Below, one piece after another: positions 5,510 to 7,910 of a stretch of DNA of 7,910 bases. The position numbers were made by a program, and so were the translations under genes. Where the stretch lies: the NCBI GenBank assembly GCA_000437515.1, contig FR898427.1, positions 9,616 through 17,525 of the forward strand, read 5' to 3'. The stretch's first letter is position 1; each line of letters starts with the position of its first letter. Source of the stretch: Acidiphilium sp. CAG:727 (GTDB taxonomy: Bacteria > Bacillota > Clostridia > Christensenellales > Borkfalkiaceae). The notes under the pieces were generated by a model. That model worked only from the letters and a program-made list of their open reading frames with translations, made no database searches and had not been told where the DNA came from.

Positions 5510-6871
5510 ATGAAGAAAAAGTCGTTAATTTTCTTTACGCTTGCGCTTGCGTTGTCGCTGTGCCTTGCGTTTGTATCTTGCGGTGACAAAAGCGGAGGAA
5601 TAAACAAACTGACTGCCGAAAGCGGCGTTACCGCAAACGGGGCGTTTGAAAAAGACTCCGCGCTTAAAGCCGAGTGTTATTCTGCCGACAGCGAACGAGG
5701 CAAGGTTGCCGTTTCGGCGATTGACAAGCCTTACGACGGCGCAAAAGTTGCCGTTTTTGACATTACGCTTACCAAAGGCGGCAAAAAGGTGCAGCCGAGC
5801 GGCAAGGTCAGAATCACCATGCCGAAGCCGTTTGAGGCGGACGTTTACGTTACCTATCATATCAAGGGCGACAACACGGCGGAAGAACTCGAAACCGCGA
5901 TTGACGGCAATAATATATCTTTTGAAACGACAAGTTTTTCATACTTCGTGGTTACGACGGAAAAGGTTGCGCACCGCACGAAACTCAACTATAAGGGCGT
6001 GTGGTATCAATCGTTGCAGGGCGAACCCGTCGACGAAACGTATAGTTTCCAAAACGATCCGTATATGATTGAAAAAGAGGGCGACGCGTTTAAGATTGCG
6101 GACGCCGCCCACGAAGACACGACATTGAAACTTTGTTATAATCCCGACAACTTTAAGTACGACGCGCGCGCAAGAGATAGGGTGGGGGCTCTTATCGGGA
6201 GAGGCGGAGAAGACTGGGAGTTTCGCGCCGAACTTCGCGTAGGCTCGCCGAACGGACCCGCGATCGCGAAATGGCACGGCTACGAAATTTATGGTTATTA
6301 CAGATACGAAAACTACGACGACGGCAAAGAGGTCGCGTGGACGGAAAGTCATTTTTTGAATTTTATCGGCGAGGTTCACCCAAAGCTTGAATACATACAG
6401 TTCGTTTCCGTTAAAAACGTTGACGGCTATACGGACGAAAACGGCGGGTGGATTTCGGGAAAAGACGCCCTTGACGTTTACGTCGTGCGTACGGTGATAG
6501 GCACTTCGCACAGATTGAACAGGGAGTTGATGGCAAGTCGGTACGGAGTTCCCAAAATTTCCGAAAAAGCCGTAAACACCAGAATATCTTCCTACGCGGG
6601 ATATCCGCGCTACTGGTGGTTCTTCGATATCGATGAAGGGAAGCCCACGCACTGGCTGCTTATCAACGGCAACGTCAGGGCAACGGTTTTTAACGGGCGC
6701 GGTGAATTGGTCAATTCGGCAAGCAGTATGAGAATGGATTTCGATTACGACGAAAAACTCGATACCGGTTTCTCCGAAAGCAAGTGCAACAGATATTATA
6801 TTCTGCTGGAAGAAAACGGCGTCGAAAACCCGGATTGTAAAATTGACTTACAGTTTTTAGAAAACTCGTAA
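5510..6871 (+). CDS. Lipoprotein with N-terminal beta-sandwich module and large unrecognised domain
   Basis: The 453-residue product begins with KKK, a hydrophobic stretch and F21-V-S-C24, a relaxed lipobox (Phe at -3 is less common than Leu), so lipidation at C24 is likely. Residues about 35-150 look like a beta-sandwich module common in Firmicutes surface proteins: KVAVFDITLTKGG, QPSGKVRITMPKPF, YHIKG, then ISFETTSFSYFVV. It is loosely reminiscent of ZU5-like modules; the exact family is uncertain. Residues about 152-453 are not recognised. They are rich in Tyr, Trp and Phe (GYYRYENY at 262-269, YPRYWWFFDID at 365-375, HWLLINGNVRATVF at 381-394) and end LQFLENS with no anchor. A ligand-binding domain is possible but unsupported. 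The gene follows gene 3 by 117 nt, with hairpin 2 between them. Gene 5 follows but seems to have its own promoter. Confidence 0.82.
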   Translation: MKKKSLIFFTLALALSLCLAFVSCGDKSGGINKLTAESGVTANGAFEKDSALKAECYSADSERGKVAVSAIDKPYDGAKVAVFDITLTKGGKKVQPSGKVRITMPKPFEADVYVTYHIKGDNTAEELETAIDGNNISFETTSFSYFVVTTEKVAHRTKLNYKGVWYQSLQGEPVDETYSFQNDPYMIEKEGDAFKIADAAHEDTTLKLCYNPDNFKYDARARDRVGALIGRGGEDWEFRAELRVGSPNGPAIAKWHGYEIYGYYRYENYDDGKEVAWTESHFLNFIGEVHPKLEYIQFVSVKNVDGYTDENGGWISGKDALDVYVVRTVIGTSHRLNRELMASRYGVPKISEKAVNTRISSYAGYPRYWWFFDIDEGKPTHWLLINGNVRATVFNGRGELVNSASSMRMDFDYDEKLDTGFSESKCNRYYILLEENGVENPDCKIDLQFLENS

Positions 6872-6884
6872 AGTATGGTAAAAT
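6856..6884 (+). promoter_or_regulatory. Candidate extended -10 promoter for gene 5
   Basis: TTTAGA (6856-6861, 4 of 6 to TTGACA) is followed by a 17-nt spacer and TAAAAT (6879-6884), with TG at 6876-6877 giving an extended -10. It overlaps the stop codon of gene 4. Transcription would begin near 6890, placing the hairpin at 6902-6920 in a short 5' leader. It is a pattern match only. Confidence 0.45.
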
Positions 6885-6901
6885 AATATTATTAAAAACA
6901 A

Positions 6902-6920
6902 ACGCCAATTATTTTGGCGT
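6902..6920 (+). promoter_or_regulatory. Small hairpin immediately upstream of the gene 5 ribosome binding site
   Basis: ACGCCAA (6902-6908) and TTGGCGT (6914-6920) form a perfect 7-bp stem with a 5-nt TTATT loop. GGAG of the gene 5 ribosome binding site is at 6922-6925, just after the stem. Read on the - strand, the same stem is followed by TTGTTTTTAATAATATT and would resemble an intrinsic terminator; read on the + strand there is no U-tract. It may tune gene 5 translation or block antisense transcription out of gene 5. Confidence 0.45.
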
Positions 6921-6930
6921 CGGAGACAAT

Positions 6931-7818
6931 ATGAAAGCATTGAAAGGCGTACTTATTACACTTGTCGTCATCATCGCCATCGTCGGCGTTACCGTCATCG
7001 GCGGATACGTTTACGTCCGCGCGACGTACGGCATAGACCTTTTCCGCACCGCGGGACAACTGAAAACGCTCTCGAAAGGCGTGGACGAATCAGCGCTTTG
7101 CCCCAACGCTTACGGAGAGCAGGATTTCGTCACGATGAAATCGGAAATCGACGAACGGATTCCCGGGCTTATCGTCTACGAAAAAGACGAAGGCTTCAAC
7201 GGCTATTCGGTTAATTTTGCGGCGATTGAAGGGCAAACCGTTACCGATACGATTTCGCTTACCGAAAAACAAGTCGGAGCGATTACTCAGACGGTGTTTT
7301 ACGGGCAAACGGGCGGAAAAATCAAAATAGGCGAAAAAGAGGCGTCCGTAACCGTCGTACAGGTAGATTTTTCAGAAATTTCCGAAAAAGGCAGCGCGGA
7401 TTTTGGCGTCGTGGCGAAAATCGACCTTACCCCGTTCAAAGACGATATGGGCGGGTTTCCGTATAAGTATTTCAAAAAATATATCCCCGACGACCTTTAC
7501 GTTTCGTCCGTCGTGCGAGTGGATAAGACGGAAAAAGACGGTTTTTCTTATACCGTAACGCATAAATCGCTTACGCTCAACAATCTTTCGGCGGACGATA
7601 CGGCGGATTTATTCAACACGCTTAACGCCGTGCTGAAAATCGGAACGGCCGAAAACCTGAATATGCAGGTCGGCTCGATGGCGGTAAACGCGCTTATAGG
7701 CACGAAAGATAACCCCGGCTTTGCCTATTCCATGAAAGCAATCGGAGCGACGTATTTCAAATTCGCAACCGCGTCCGGCGCCGATAGTTTTATCGTCTGT
7801 AACGAAAAGAGCGTGTGA
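6931..7818 (+). CDS. Exported single-TM protein of unknown function
   Basis: The 295-residue product starts at ATG with GGAG 5 nt upstream. After MKALK, residues 7-29 form one strongly hydrophobic segment, probably an N-terminal anchor, since no lipobox or clear cleavage site follows. The rest is soluble and beta-rich: VTDTISLTEKQVGAITQTV (104-122), a central stretch with IDLTPFKDD (164-172) and YKYFKKYIPDDLYVSSVVRV (178-197), then SLTLNNLSADDTADLFNTL (213-231). The order of a TM, a 'LTEKQV' helix, alternating strands and a 'K.IPDDLYV' turn vaguely recalls YpmS/DUF2993-like lipid-binding exported proteins, but I would not assign it. It is 59 nt downstream of gene 4, has a candidate promoter of its own, and is followed by a strong terminator, so it is probably a single-gene unit or the end of the operon. 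Confidence 0.8.
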   Translation: MKALKGVLITLVVIIAIVGVTVIGGYVYVRATYGIDLFRTAGQLKTLSKGVDESALCPNAYGEQDFVTMKSEIDERIPGLIVYEKDEGFNGYSVNFAAIEGQTVTDTISLTEKQVGAITQTVFYGQTGGKIKIGEKEASVTVVQVDFSEISEKGSADFGVVAKIDLTPFKDDMGGFPYKYFKKYIPDDLYVSSVVRVDKTEKDGFSYTVTHKSLTLNNLSADDTADLFNTLNAVLKIGTAENLNMQVGSMAVNALIGTKDNPGFAYSMKAIGATYFKFATASGADSFIVCNEKSV

Positions 7819-7848
7819 TCGTAAAAACCCCGGTCGCCGCATTCAATT

Positions 7849-7891
7849 AAGGAAAAGCCTCGTTCATATGAACGAGGCTTTTCCTTTTTTT
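7849..7891 (+). terminator. Rho-independent terminator after gene 5
   Basis: Positions 7849-7886 are a perfect 38-nt palindrome (19 bp per arm, centred on CATATG). As RNA it gives a 15-bp stem, GGAAAAGCCTCGTTC (7851-7865) with its complement at 7870-7884, an ATAT loop, and seven T residues at 7885-7891. The T-run is on the + side only, so it acts on rightward transcription. It ends the gene 5 transcript 30 nt after the stop codon. Confidence 0.93.
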
Positions 7892-7910
7892 ACCGTCTTT
7901 GCAATGGAGC
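7892..7910. other. Window end, nothing recognised
   Basis: The last 19 bases follow the terminator and hold no recognisable feature. They may be the start of the next intergenic region. Confidence 0.5.

Noticed and set aside
5939..6652. 237-codon open frame on the - strand
   Set aside because: It lies entirely within gene 4, has no ribosome binding site or recognisable motifs, and its composition is what the gene 4 codon pattern would produce in reverse.
6843..6871. TTGACT as a -35 box for gene 5
   Set aside because: At 17 nt downstream the sequence is TCGTAA, a poor -10. The TTTAGA/TGGTAAAAT pair fits better.

Overview
The window reads as a stretch of chromosome from an uncultured, probably gut-associated Clostridia-type Firmicute. 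The reasons are strong AAGGAG/AAGGAGG ribosome binding sites, Gram-positive-style lipoprotein signal peptides, Clostridia-style surface modules (InlB B-repeat-like, YDG/MBG-like, and H-x-F...HWHE modules), moderate GC and one classical Rho-independent terminator. The taxon is an inference; no phylogenetic marker is present.

All five genes are on the + strand and all but the first (whose N-terminus lies outside the window) carry a visible export signal. From left to right: (1) the 3' part of a gene ending in two InlB B-repeat-like domains (1-924); (2) a 723-residue membrane-anchored multidomain protein with an HWHE His/Cys module, YDG/MBG-like Ig-type domains, an unassigned domain and two PPC-like C-terminal domains (1023-3194); (3) a 669-residue lipoprotein with the same N-terminal layout, in which the middle of the protein is a recognisable EF-Tu domain 2 plus domain 3 pair with no GTPase domain (3383-5392); (4) a 453-residue lipoprotein with an N-terminal beta-sandwich module and a large unrecognised aromatic-rich domain (5510-6871); (5) a 295-residue single-TM exported protein of unknown function (6931-7818), followed by a perfect-palindrome terminator (7849-7891).

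Genes 2 and 3 look like paralogues with swapped bodies. They share the His/Cys module, the YDG-like domain and probably a weakly conserved later domain; gene 3 carries the EF-Tu barrels and gene 2 carries the PPC-like pair. Each is followed by a hairpin with the same 12-bp stem, including the same U-G wobble, and neither hairpin has a U-tract. Gene 5 appears to have its own extended -10 promoter overlapping the end of gene 4, and a small hairpin just upstream of its ribosome binding site.

The most notable observation is the lipid-anchored, extracytoplasmic EF-Tu D2-D3 module. The basis is motif-level similarity read by eye; a profile search or structure prediction would settle it. The rest is an ordinary-looking surface-protein cluster. 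No RNA genes, CRISPR arrays, insertion sequences or attachment sites were seen. No gene-free stretch exceeds 300 bases; the longest is 3195-3382.
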